Shown here in pieces: positions 16,686-24,681 of a stretch of 40,869 nt of DNA. The notes under the pieces are model-generated. The model saw only the letters and a list, made by a program, of their open reading frames with translations, was not told where the DNA came from and made no database searches. The position numbers and the translations under genes were made by a program. This DNA comes from CAMTWB01 sp037441775 (GTDB taxonomy: Bacteria > Desulfobacterota > Syntrophia > Syntrophales > CAMTWB01). Each line of letters opens with the position of its first letter. Positions within the stretch are counted from its first letter, which is position 1. The stretch lies in assembly GCA_037441775.1 (NCBI GenBank), contig JBBIRO010000029.1:1-40869 (forward strand), in the 5' to 3' direction.

Positions 16686-17696
16686 TCAGGGATTTTTCTT
16701 CATTTCCGCCGCTTCCTGCCTGAAGCGCTCATTGGCCTGCTTCAGATAGGTTGTGGCATGATCCCGGCCAAAGGGCTGCGCGCCCATTTTCAGATCTACG
16801 GTGATGAACTTGCGAAACTTTTCATCCTTGGCGAGATTTGCCATCACCCTTTCCAAGCGCGTCATTACGGCCTCAGGCAGACCCTTGGGGGCGGCCAGCA
16901 CCAGAATCATCTCCACCGATTCGTCCCAGCCCTGTTCCCGCAGCGAGGGCACATCCGGCAATGGCGTGAGCCGCTCCGGGGTGGAGGCGGCCAGCAGCTT
17001 CAACCGGCCGGCTTGAACGTAATCAAACAAAATGGCGCCCAGATGTCCCAAATCCGCGTGACCGCCCATCACGGCTGAGATGATCGAAGGGCCTCCCGTA
17101 CTGGGCATAAGGGCGAGATTGACCCCTTCCTTGGCGGCGATGCGCCTTAGCGCATCCCGGTCGTCAGAGCCCTGAAACATGTAGGTCAAGCCCTTCTTTT
17201 CCTTCCTGGCCCAGGCGAAGGCGTCTTTCAGTGTCCTCCAGGGGCGGTCCGGAGCGCAGACAAGCCCGCTTTGGTTGAGCCCCAACAGGGAAATGAAATC
17301 GAAATCATCGATTTTATAGGTTGTTTTAACAAAATGCGGCGAATAGGCATAGGCCGCCGTCGGTGCGACACCCAGGGTGTAGCCATCGGGCTTAGCTGCG
17401 TTCAGCTCAGAGGCCATGACGCTTCCGTGGGAACCGCCGGGGTTATTGCTCACCAATACGGGCTGTCCCAATTGATCGCTCATTGCCTTGGCCAGCGCGC
17501 GGGTCAACAAATCAATCTGGGCGCCAGGTCCGGTCATGGTCAGCATTTTTAGCGGTCTATTTGGGTATTCCGCCGCCAGCGCCGGCGCTGCCAGGCATAT
17601 GCCAATGAGGGCCACAGACAAAAGCAAGGCCATGAAGGTAGAATGCACGCCTTTGCTCCGTGGGGCTGATTCGTTTGTAAAACGATGTTTTCTCAT
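16686..17696 (-). CDS. tctC: Tripartite tricarboxylate transporter substrate-binding protein TctC
   Basis: 336 aa. A signal peptide is evident: basic N-terminus, hydrophobic stretch around residues 20-38, and an Ala-x-Ala cleavage region before EYPNRPL. The mature protein has family hallmarks: the NRPLKMLT start of the first strand, the NNPGGSHG ligand loop, and the AKPDGYTLG segment. It captures the ligand in the periplasm and hands it to TctA/TctB. ATG start with AAGGAG upstream. Ligand unknown; given the context a C2-C3 sulfonate or a di/tricarboxylate is likely. Confidence 0.9.
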   Translation of the reverse strand: MRKHRFTNESAPRSKGVHSTFMALLLSVALIGICLAAPALAAEYPNRPLKMLTMTGPGAQIDLLTRALAKAMSDQLGQPVLVSNNPGGSHGSVMASELNAAKPDGYTLGVAPTAAYAYSPHFVKTTYKIDDFDFISLLGLNQSGLVCAPDRPWRTLKDAFAWARKEKKGLTYMFQGSDDRDALRRIAAKEGVNLALMPSTGGPSIISAVMGGHADLGHLGAILFDYVQAGRLKLLAASTPERLTPLPDVPSLREQGWDESVEMILVLAAPKGLPEAVMTRLERVMANLAKDEKFRKFITVDLKMGAQPFGRDHATTYLKQANERFRQEAAEMKKNP

Positions 17697-17773
17697 TTTA
17701 AGCTCCTTTCAAAAAATTTATGGAACAACGCCAGCCGTCTGCCGCACAATAACTATTAATAGAGCCAGAGGGG

Positions 17774-17801
17774 AAATACTATCAGCCAGACGATAGTATT
17801 T
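17774..17801. promoter_or_regulatory. Perfect 10-base inverted repeat between crp-like gene and tctC
   Basis: AAATACTATC, 8-base spacer, GATAGTATTT. It lies just past the stop codon of the Crp-like regulator and about 78 bases upstream of tctC. There is no run of T after the stem in the direction of transcription, so it is a poor terminator. The same decamer recurs once more over the first codons of the regulator gene (18484-18493), which suggests a protein-binding half-site; the Crp-like protein is the obvious candidate. Confidence 0.5.
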
Positions 17802-17806
17802 GAAGA

Positions 17807-18496
17807 TTAAACAAGAATTCGCTCGCAAATTTCTTTTGGCCGCGAGATGACGATTTCCTTGCCTAATAGTTCAATTAATCCGTCTTCTTTGAGTTTTTTG
17901 ATGGTCTCGGAAACCGTCTGCTGGCTGGAGCCGATCATCGAGGCGAGCTGTTCCTGCGTAAGCTTCACAGGGATGCGGAGGGGGCGTTCCAAAGAGGTGA
18001 TGTCCTGGATATGCTGGCACGAGAGGCAGATGAGCATCTTCAACAGGCGCGTGGCTACATCGCCAATCATCATGCTTTCGATATGCTCGCCCAGATAGCG
18101 CAGGCGGCGGCCCAGGGTCTCGATGACCCTTTCGGCGAGGGAAGGGTGGCGGCGAAGAAGTGATTTAAATTCATTTCTTCCAATCCGATAGAGACGACAG
18201 TGCGTAATGGCACGGGCGCTGAAAATTCTTTTTTCCTCGGCCATAATCTCCGCCAGTCCGAACATTCCGCCTGGTTGACGGAGGGAAACGATAATCTCCT
18301 TCCCTGTCGGACTGATCCGGAAAATACGTACCGTTCCTTCTTCGATGTAAAATGCCGCATCCCCGGGATCGCCTTCGCGAAAGATAAATTGGTTTTTTTT
18401 GATGCTCAGGCGGGCGACAAGAGAGAGAAAATCCCTTTTTTCCTCCGGAAGCTGCCAGAAAAAGTCTTGCTCCGTTAAATGCCAAATACTATCCAT
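17807..18496 (-). CDS. Crp/Fnr-family transcriptional regulator
   Basis: 229 aa: N-terminal cyclic-nucleotide-binding fold (about residues 15-125), dimerisation helix, and a C-terminal winged helix-turn-helix (about 165-205, EQLASMIGSSQQTVSETIKKL). The N-terminal cysteine cluster of oxygen-sensing Fnr is absent, so it probably binds a small effector rather than an iron-sulfur cluster. ATG start with AGGAAGGA upstream. First gene of the minus-strand set, about 110 bases before tctC, and likely the local regulator of tct-apr-hdr. Effector unknown. Confidence 0.88.
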   Translation of the reverse strand: MDSIWHLTEQDFFWQLPEEKRDFLSLVARLSIKKNQFIFREGDPGDAAFYIEEGTVRIFRISPTGKEIIVSLRQPGGMFGLAEIMAEEKRIFSARAITHCRLYRIGRNEFKSLLRRHPSLAERVIETLGRRLRYLGEHIESMMIGDVATRLLKMLICLSCQHIQDITSLERPLRIPVKLTQEQLASMIGSSQQTVSETIKKLKEDGLIELLGKEIVISRPKEICERILV

Positions 18497-18903
18497 CAGC
18501 TTCCTTCCTGACCGGCAAAGCCGGAACTGAACGCAGACCTCTTTAAATTAAAAAAATATTTATCATAAAATATGTTTGGCTATATTAAAATTGTTTGACC
18601 TTAGCCGTTTTTCATGTTTAGGCTACAAATTAGATTGTAATACTGAAATTATGGGGGGTGGATTACTATGAGCTAACCGCGGAGAGACATGATGACAAAC
18701 GCAGCGATGTAAGCTTACGGAACAGGTTTGGGTGTTTGTCTTTGGCCATGGCGAACAGCAATATAAAACACCCGGAAAGTAAAAATAGGCCCCCTTCACA
18801 CTCTTAACACAAAGGAGGAAGAATCACCTACGTAACCGCTATTCTTCGAAACGCCAAACATTTACCCCCTGTTCCAACAAAAATAAAGAAAGGAGTTGAT
18901 AAA
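18497..18903. other. Intergenic region between divergent crp-like and yeiH-like genes
   Basis: 407 bases without a credible gene. It starts AT-rich (about 18540-18600), where promoters for both directions probably lie; no confident -10/-35 pair stands out. A strong ribosome-site-like AAAGGAGGAAG near 18811-18821 is not followed by a start codon within range, so it may be a relic of a lost short gene. The true ribosome site of the downstream gene is AAAGGAG just before 18904. Confidence 0.5.
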
Positions 18904-20199
18904 ATGGCAAAAAAAGACAGCGAGTGGACAAAAATGTGGAAAACCGAGGACTGGTGGGCCGTCTGGATCGCCGGGTTTATTCTCTTAATCGCTGGTACGG
19001 GAATTCTCACCGTGTCGCCTAGATTGCGGGGGTGGGCCTTCGATCCCTTAAAGTCCCTCCAGCCCTATGACACCTTTATCCCCGTTTTACTTGGTTCTCT
19101 CGTGGGTATCGGGATTCTTACCAGTATCGCCTGCGCGGCGATGAAGGTGGATTTAAAAAAGTACATCCCGGGCTATATTGGGATATTTTTCCTGGCCATG
19201 CTGGCCTTTATCCTGGGAGAGCAGGTGACCATCGCCAAGGAATGGGGCCTGGCGGGGGTACTCTGGGCCTTGTTTATCGGTCTTTTTTTGAGTAATGTTC
19301 TTGGATTTACCGGTTTCAATGGCGGGGCGAAAACGGAACTCTTCATCAAAATCGGCCTCGTTCTTCTCGGTGCGGAGATTCTCTTCGGGGCTATTTTGAA
19401 GGCTGGTTCCTTAGGAATGGTGCAGGCGGCTTTGGTGATTATCCTGGTGTACTGGTTTTCCATCTGGCTGGGGAAAAAGGCCGGACTGGACGAATCTTTT
19501 AACCATGTCCTGGCGGCGGCAGTGTCGGTCTGCGGTGTCTCGGCCGCCATCGCCGCGGGAGGCTCCGTCAAGGCAAAGCCCGCGGAGATCAGTTACACGG
19601 TCTCTATTGTGCTATTGTGCGCCATGCCGATGCTTATTTTCATGCCTTTGATAGCGAAATTCTTCGGGATGTCGGAGGTAGTGGCCGGCGCCTGGCTGGG
19701 CGGAACGATTGATACCACGGGGGCGGTGGTCGCCGCGGGGGCCATCACCGGTCCAACGGCCATGGAAATGGCGGCCATTATTAAAATGACCCAAAATGTC
19801 CTGATCGGGATCCTGGCCTTTGGCCTTGCCAGCTTCTGGGTACTCAAGGTGGAGAAGAAGCCCGAAGAAACCCCTAGTTTATTTGAGATTTGGGCGCGCT
19901 TCCCCAAGTTTATTGTGGGGTTTTTAGCCGCCTCGATTATATTTTCTCTCGTGGTAATGCCGGCCATGGGTGACGCCGGAACAACGGCGATTCTGGATGT
20001 CACCAAGGTTTACCGGGAATGGTTTTTTACCCTGGCCTTTGTTTCTATCGGCCTGGACACACGTTTTATGGAGCTGGTCAAGATCGGGGGGGGGAAGCCG
20101 GCCTTTGTTTTTATAACGGCCCAGATCTTTAATATTCTCCTCGTCTTAGTAATTGCCTGGGCGCTCTTCAGCGGGACGTTCTTCCCCGCGCCCTATTAA
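18904..20199 (+). CDS. YeiH/TauZ-family putative sulfate (sulfite) exporter
   Basis: 431 aa, strongly hydrophobic with about ten membrane segments; ATG with AAAGGAG site. Family features include the VCGVSAAIAAGGSVKAK stretch near residue 200 and the WLGGTIDTTGAVVAAGAI loop near 265. This family (UPF0324) includes TauZ/SuyZ-type proteins associated with sulfonate degradation and proposed to export sulfate or sulfite. Placed next to a sulfite-producing lyase and an AprAB-like pair, export of a sulfur oxyanion is the likely job. Transport specificity of the family is weakly established, so the substrate is inference. Confidence 0.82.
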   Translation: MAKKDSEWTKMWKTEDWWAVWIAGFILLIAGTGILTVSPRLRGWAFDPLKSLQPYDTFIPVLLGSLVGIGILTSIACAAMKVDLKKYIPGYIGIFFLAMLAFILGEQVTIAKEWGLAGVLWALFIGLFLSNVLGFTGFNGGAKTELFIKIGLVLLGAEILFGAILKAGSLGMVQAALVIILVYWFSIWLGKKAGLDESFNHVLAAAVSVCGVSAAIAAGGSVKAKPAEISYTVSIVLLCAMPMLIFMPLIAKFFGMSEVVAGAWLGGTIDTTGAVVAAGAITGPTAMEMAAIIKMTQNVLIGILAFGLASFWVLKVEKKPEETPSLFEIWARFPKFIVGFLAASIIFSLVVMPAMGDAGTTAILDVTKVYREWFFTLAFVSIGLDTRFMELVKIGGGKPAFVFITAQIFNILLVLVIAWALFSGTFFPAPY

Positions 20200-20295
20200 T
20201 CGGGATGAAGGCCGGGCGGTATCGTAGAAACTAAACAACTCCCCCTGGAAATGCACCTAAACGCGGGGGGGAAACTAAGTTTTCAAGGAGGTTAT

Positions 20296-21105
20296 ATGTG
20301 GAAGAAATCCGTTATTTTTTTTAGCGCGGCTATGTTCATCCTCGGTATTGCGGGAATTTCGGAGGCGGGAACCGTCAAGGCCGCCGGCGCAACGATCGTG
20401 CAGGCGGTGGTGGATAAACTGGCCAAGCCCTTCACTGAGAAAAACCCTGGCATCACCATCAAGACCGCCGGCGGCGGCAGTTCCGTCGCCATTACCTCCG
20501 CCGCCGAAGGCGCGGTGGAGATCGGCATGCCCGCACGACCATTGAGTTCCGCGGAAGCCAGACTCTATCCGAACGCTAAGCTCTTTACCTTTGCCAAGGA
20601 CGGTATCGCCGTAGTGGCTCATCCGAGCAATCCGGTCAAGGGATTGACCTCGGCCCAGGTAAGAGACATCTTCTCCGGCAAGGTCACCGACTGGGGACCC
20701 ATAGGCGGCAAGGGGGCAATTACAGTCGTCATTCGGGAGCGAGGCTCTGGTACCAGGGTAGCCTTTGAAGAGGCACTCTTAGGCAAAGAAAAGATCACCG
20801 GCAAGGCCAAAATAGGGGGCAGCACCGGCGAGGTGAGAAGAATGATCGCTGCCGATCCCTCCGCGATCGGCTATGTGGTCATCGGCTCGGTCGACGCCAG
20901 CCTCAAGGCGCTGACCTTGGACGACAAGATTCCCACCATTGACAATGTCAAGGCGGGGACCTATATGCTTACCGCCTCTTTCTACCTGCTTACCGACGGC
21001 GACCCTAAGGGAGAGACCAAGACCTTCATTGATTTCGTCCTGAGTCCCGAGGGCCAGGCCATTGTGGAGAAGGAGAAACTGGTGCCGGTCAGGCCGACAA
21101 AGTAG
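20296..21105 (+). CDS. Orphan PstS-like periplasmic anion-binding protein
   Basis: 269 aa from the ATG at 20296, which has a perfect AAGGAGG site; an in-frame ATG 45 bases upstream has none. A signal peptide occupies residues 1-24 (ending SEAG). The mature protein is a periplasmic binding-protein fold of the phosphate-binding class, with the early AAGATIVQ strand-loop, the GGGSSVAI loop, and the conserved RERGSGTRVAFEEALLG segment. No permease or ATPase gene accompanies it. It may bind phosphate, sulfate or another oxyanion for sensing or scavenging. Encoded between the exporter-like and rhodanese-like genes, so a sulfur role is possible but unproved. Confidence 0.8.
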   Translation: MWKKSVIFFSAAMFILGIAGISEAGTVKAAGATIVQAVVDKLAKPFTEKNPGITIKTAGGGSSVAITSAAEGAVEIGMPARPLSSAEARLYPNAKLFTFAKDGIAVVAHPSNPVKGLTSAQVRDIFSGKVTDWGPIGGKGAITVVIRERGSGTRVAFEEALLGKEKITGKAKIGGSTGEVRRMIAADPSAIGYVVIGSVDASLKALTLDDKIPTIDNVKAGTYMLTASFYLLTDGDPKGETKTFIDFVLSPEGQAIVEKEKLVPVRPTK

Positions 21106-21113
21106 ATTAATCC

Positions 21114-21149
21114 AACATAATAAGGGGGAGCAATCCCCCTTATTATGTT
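21114..21149. repeat. Perfect 16-base-pair stem-loop between two genes
   Basis: Arms 21114-21129 and 21134-21149 are perfectly complementary around a GCAA tetraloop (a GNRA loop, very stable in RNA). The stem contains a GGGGG/CCCCC block. No T-run follows, so it is more likely an mRNA stability, processing or partial-termination element between the binding-protein and rhodanese genes than a classical terminator. Confidence 0.75.
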
Positions 21150-21184
21150 CCTCTAAGTTCTACCAAAGGAGGCAAATAACAAAG

Positions 21185-21679
21185 ATGAAAAAGGCAATAA
21201 TGCTTCTGTTGACGATATTGCTGGTCCTGGCCCTGGGCAGCGCTGCCTCAGCCTCAGGCGTTGGCAATCCCGCCCGCGTGGCGGACCTGAGATTGCTGGA
21301 AAATATCATCGGCGATGAAGACTGGGTTCTCGTTGATTGTCGCCCGAAGAAGGCCTATGACGAGGGGCATATACCTCTCTCCATCACGCTGGGAGATACC
21401 TGCGCTAAGGTATTGCTGGGTGCGGATCTTAAACCGAAGGCCGTGGGCGAACTGGAAAAAATCCTCGGCAAGGCCGGGGTGACCGCGGAAAACAATGTGA
21501 TCTTCTACGCCGATACCCCCAACATCCCCTCGGCCATTGCCGCTGTCTGGGTTTTTGGTTATCTGGGACATCAGAGGGTTCAGTTCTTCAATATTGAGAC
21601 CTGGATCGCGGGCGGGCTCCCGATGGTGAAGGCCAGGACGGAACTGGATCCGGCGGATTACCAGGCCGTCCGTAAATAG
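21185..21679 (+). CDS. Secreted rhodanese-fold protein lacking the catalytic cysteine
   Basis: 164 aa from the ATG at 21185 (AAAGGAGG upstream). A signal peptide occupies residues 1-23 (ending ASAS). A single rhodanese domain follows, with the typical VLVDCRPKKAYDEGHIP opening. At the position where active rhodaneses carry the persulfide cysteine (after the VIFY strand) this protein reads VIFYADTP, with alanine instead of cysteine, so sulfur transfer by the usual mechanism is not expected. It may bind a sulfur species or interact with the neighbouring binding protein. It ends with an intrinsic terminator. Confidence 0.8.
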   Translation: MKKAIMLLLTILLVLALGSAASASGVGNPARVADLRLLENIIGDEDWVLVDCRPKKAYDEGHIPLSITLGDTCAKVLLGADLKPKAVGELEKILGKAGVTAENNVIFYADTPNIPSAIAAVWVFGYLGHQRVQFFNIETWIAGGLPMVKARTELDPADYQAVRK

Positions 21680-21680
21680 T

Positions 21681-21703
21681 AACGCCTGCTCAGGTGTTTT
21701 TTT
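21681..21703 (+). terminator. Intrinsic terminator after the rhodanese-like gene
   Basis: ACGCCT, loop GCTC, AGGTGT (one G-T pair), followed at once by seven T. It starts 3 bases after the stop codon and ends the yeiH-like, binding-protein, rhodanese set. Confidence 0.7.
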
Positions 21704-22127
21704 GAGGTGGTTTTGCCAGTACTGCCCGTGAAAATCATCAGGCATCCAAGCTGCCGGCGGTTGTCGAGAGTTCGCACTGCCGGCATCGCTTTGTCAAGTT
21801 CAACTCTAGCCGCAACTAGAAATGCTTTTTCATGGACACTCTAACCACTGCCCTGCTCGTTTTTTTGCCAGCGCTGCCGTTGTAATTTACACGGGGATCG
21901 GACTCGCCGGCTACGATGATGAACTGGCCGAGAAAAGGGGTGGGGGCACTCTTTGGGTGGGAAGCATCCTGGTCGGCATTGCCACTTCCTGTGAAATCTC
22001 TGACGAGCGGTCTTAAGAAATATATCGTAATCAATGAGGCAGTCGCACCTATCAACGATCCCTTATTTGTCGATGAGTGTATAGCAATATTAATCGCATC
22101 AATTGAAGGACAGAGGATTTAAAAACT
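21704..22127. other. Intergenic stretch with no supported gene
   Basis: 424 bases. Short open frames exist on both strands (for example 21816-22055 minus) but none has a ribosome site together with recognisable protein features. The stretch adjoins a region of decayed genes and may itself contain remnants. Confidence 0.5.
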
Positions 22128-22730
22128 ATGAGCGCTATAACAAAGAGCAGCAGTCTGCTGCGGGAACAACTGGCGGATATTTCGCGACGGGCTTTCCACC
22201 GGGGACTGGTATCGGGAACAGGGGGAAACTTGAGTGTGAGAATCCCCGGCACCGATCATGTGCTAATCACGCCCACAGGCGTTTCCCTGGCCGATGTGCG
22301 GCCGGAAATCAATCTCCTGGTGGGGCTCGACGGCACAATCATTGAAAATCCGCCGGGACAAAGACCATCGAAAGAGACCTCTTTTCATCTGGCGGTCTAT
22401 CAGCTCCGACCGGCTGCCGGCGCCGTGGCCCATCTCCATCCTCCCTATGCCACTGCCTATTCCAATCGGGGCCGGACTCTTCCCCTGACAACGATATCCA
22501 GCCGCATCGTTTTGCAGGAAGTGCCCGTCATTGATTGCGCGACTCCCGGCTCGCAAGAGCTTTGCGATTTTGTCAGCTGCGGGATCAAACAGTACCCGGA
22601 GATAAAGGCAATGCTGATGAAAGAGCATGGAATACTGACGGTGGGGCCGGATCTGGCGACGGCATATTACCTTGCAGATCTAGTGGAAGATACCGCGAAA
22701 ATAGCCTTCATCGAATCTCTGATCCCCTGA
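22128..22730 (+). CDS. Class II (zinc-dependent) sugar-phosphate aldolase family protein
   Basis: 200 aa. Fuculose-phosphate-aldolase fold: GTGGNLSVR motif near residue 30, catalytic glutamate in PSKETSFH, and metal ligands HLH in AHLHPPYA and EHG in MKEHGIL. Class II aldolases split ketose 1-phosphates to DHAP and an aldehyde. Members also act on 5-deoxyribulose and methylthioribulose phosphates, in salvage of SAM by-products. S-adenosylmethionine synthetase and adenosylhomocysteinase genes lie shortly downstream, and radical-SAM enzymes are used here, so a salvage role is an attractive guess. The ribosome site (AGAGG) is distant and weak. Family firm, substrate unknown. Confidence 0.82.
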   Translation: MSAITKSSSLLREQLADISRRAFHRGLVSGTGGNLSVRIPGTDHVLITPTGVSLADVRPEINLLVGLDGTIIENPPGQRPSKETSFHLAVYQLRPAAGAVAHLHPPYATAYSNRGRTLPLTTISSRIVLQEVPVIDCATPGSQELCDFVSCGIKQYPEIKAMLMKEHGILTVGPDLATAYYLADLVEDTAKIAFIESLIP

Positions 22731-22758
22731 AATAATCAACGGATAATCGCGAGAGAAA

Positions 22759-22845
22759 ATGAAAATCCCAAAAACAATGAAGGCCGCCGTCCTATTCGAC
22801 TACCGCGACCTGAAGGTGGTGGAAAGACGGGTTCCCATTCCCAGG
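22759..22845 (+). pseudogene. N-terminal remnant of a zinc-type alcohol dehydrogenase
   Basis: About 28 codons (MKAAVLFDYRDLKVVERRVP and neighbours) match the start of medium-chain alcohol/polyol dehydrogenases. The reading then loses all similarity and switches frame into a transporter fragment. A truncated leftover, not a functional gene. Confidence 0.65.
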
Positions 22846-22867
22846 ACAGCCTCCCTACGGGGAGTTT

Positions 22868-23164
22868 ATCCCCGGCCCATTTCTTTTGAAGGATCGATCA
22901 GACGTTTTCTGGGGGGTGGCAGGCAGTTTCTATCTAGGCAACATCATGTTTTTTGTTCTCACTCTGTCGCTGGTGCTGGGGCTGGTTTTGGGTACGATCA
23001 TAGAGCGATCGCTGAAGCAGGCCCTGAACATATCCCGAGGCTATATTAATGGGCTCTGGGAATCACCATTGTGCCCGATTATGTGGGGCCTGGTTCTGGC
23101 GGCCATGATTACGCCGCCTGCAATTTGCTTTATCAAACCTAAGATCGCCGCAATAATCTCTTGA
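22868..23164 (+). pseudogene. C-terminal remnant of a TctA-type transporter
   Basis: Open frame reading FWGVAGSFYLGNIMFFVLTL and then GLVLGTIIERSLKQALNISR, which are the last conserved blocks of TctA permeases, with the segment between them deleted. No start region is left, and it is fused out of frame to the dehydrogenase remnant. It is not a copy of the intact tctA at 14558, whose C-terminus differs. Confidence 0.65.
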
Positions 23165-23220
23165 AAAAATAGCTCCTTTTTGCTATATGCCGCGCACATT
23201 ACATGCATCGGGAGCCGGGA

Positions 23221-23310
23221 TTGAGAAACAGTGTCAGAGGCATCTTATTGACGGGATTGGCAGTGGTCGTTCCAGTTAGCCTTACCATTTTACATATCCT
23301 TTGGACATGA
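23221..23310 (+). pseudogene. Possible N-terminal remnant of a DUF502 membrane protein
   Basis: Thirty codons from a TTG, reading RNSVRGILLTGLAVVVPVSL, like the first membrane segment of DUF502 proteins, ended by a stop codon. No continuation is found. The following 145 bases up to metK contain nothing I can identify. Confidence 0.4.
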
Positions 23311-23455
23311 CCGGTGAAGAAGCCTTCGTGCTTGTCGTGTACTTAGGGATAGTCAACCCGGTTGGTCGGACGGCAAAAAAAGTTGTGGCGGCCCTATAGG
23401 ACGGCTGCAAAAAAGTAGAACCGTTGGCTGTCAAAAATAATAACGGAGAGCGAGA

Positions 23456-24628
23456 ATGCACATAACAGCGGAAAGTGTGAAACAAGGTCATCCAGATCTG
23501 GTGGCGGATTCGATTGCCGCGAATATCATTGCTGAGATCATCGCTGAGGAGGCGAAAGTTGGTCTCACCGTAGACAATATGCCCCATTGCGGCCTGGAGG
23601 TTTTTTTGGGGAAGGGGCTCTGTGTTGTCGGCGGAGAAGTGTCCACCCGTATTTATGTCGACATTGATAGGCTGGTTCGGGAAACCGTTCTTAGCCTGGG
23701 CTACAACGACTGCGCGGTCGGCCTTAATGGGAATAGCATGGGGGTTATAAACACGATTATTCCCCAGTCCCCGGACATCAACATCGGTAGCCGTGCGGAT
23801 TTGGGAAAATACCGGGAAATTGGCGCAGGCGACCAGGGGATTATTTATGGTTTTGCCTGTAATGAAACACCGGAACTGCTGCCTCTGACCTACGTACTGG
23901 TTAACCGGCTGATGAGAGCCCTGGAAAACAGCGGCAATCCAATATTCGCGCCGGACGGCAAGGGTCAGGTTACCGTGGATTACCGAAATGGACAGCCCGA
24001 AAGAGTCACCACTGTTCTTATTTCCAATGCCGTTGATTATCGTTATGTTAAGGCGGGCGAAGAGCACCTTACCGAGAGCATGATAAGAACCATCGCCCAG
24101 GAGTGTCTGGGAAAATGGTTCGACGAAAAAACGCAATTTCTTTTCAATCCCACCGGCGAATGGCGGGCGGTTAATTCCTGTAGTTCCGCCGATTCCGGGG
24201 TGACGGGGCGGAAATTGGTGGTGCAGTTTTATGGGGGTTATCCCGGTGCGCAACTGGGCGGCGGAGCGGTGGTCAACAAGACCCCGGAGAAGGTGGATTG
24301 TTCGGCGGCCTTTGGCGCCCGACATGTAGCAAAAAATATCGTGGCCGCGGGACTTGCCGCCAAATGCTCGGTGCAGCTTGCCTATGCCATTGGCATCGCC
24401 AGGCCAATTTCGATTTATGTCAATTCTTTCGGCAGCGGAGCGCAAACAGACGAAAAATTAGCCGCGGCGGTACGAAATGTCTTCGACCTTACCCCCCGGG
24501 GCTTGATCGAAGGGTTTGGACTGCTGCGGGGGGATCTCTATCGGCAGTTGCCGCGGAGCCTTTTTTTAGGCGATTACCCGTGGGAAAAGACCGATATGGT
24601 CGAGCAGCTGCGGGCCGCATTGGCCTAA
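23456..24628 (+). CDS. metK: S-adenosylmethionine synthetase, divergent form
   Basis: 390 aa; GGAGAG site and ATG at 23456. Makes SAM from methionine and ATP. The core is present: GHPD at 11-14 (H12, D14), GAGDQGIIYGFA, the lysine in GKGQVT, D-S-G-V-TGRK, GGGA, and KVD near the loop lysines. It departs from the canonical enzyme at several normally invariant places: GHPDL instead of GHPDK, LGGGAVVNKT instead of HGGGAFSGKD, and KVDCS instead of KVDRS. Catalytic lysines and aspartates recalled from E. coli MetK can still be aligned, so it is probably active. It is followed after 53 bases by ahcY, so the activated-methyl cycle genes are together. Confidence 0.9.
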   Translation: MHITAESVKQGHPDLVADSIAANIIAEIIAEEAKVGLTVDNMPHCGLEVFLGKGLCVVGGEVSTRIYVDIDRLVRETVLSLGYNDCAVGLNGNSMGVINTIIPQSPDINIGSRADLGKYREIGAGDQGIIYGFACNETPELLPLTYVLVNRLMRALENSGNPIFAPDGKGQVTVDYRNGQPERVTTVLISNAVDYRYVKAGEEHLTESMIRTIAQECLGKWFDEKTQFLFNPTGEWRAVNSCSSADSGVTGRKLVVQFYGGYPGAQLGGGAVVNKTPEKVDCSAAFGARHVAKNIVAAGLAAKCSVQLAYAIGIARPISIYVNSFGSGAQTDEKLAAAVRNVFDLTPRGLIEGFGLLRGDLYRQLPRSLFLGDYPWEKTDMVEQLRAALA

Positions 24629-24681
24629 TCATTGTTTGTCGCCCGTTGGCGCCCGGTACTTTTGTAATAGGAGAGTGGAAA

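Noticed and set aside
17774..17801. Intrinsic terminator of the Crp-like gene
   Set aside because: The stem is good but no T-run follows in the minus direction; the decamer recurrence favours an operator.
18806..18903. Possible short leader gene after AAAGGAGGAAG upstream of the yeiH-like gene
   Set aside because: No ATG, GTG or TTG at a usable distance in an open frame.
21816..22055. Minus-strand open frame in the gap after the rhodanese gene
   Set aside because: No ribosome site, low-information sequence and no family resemblance.
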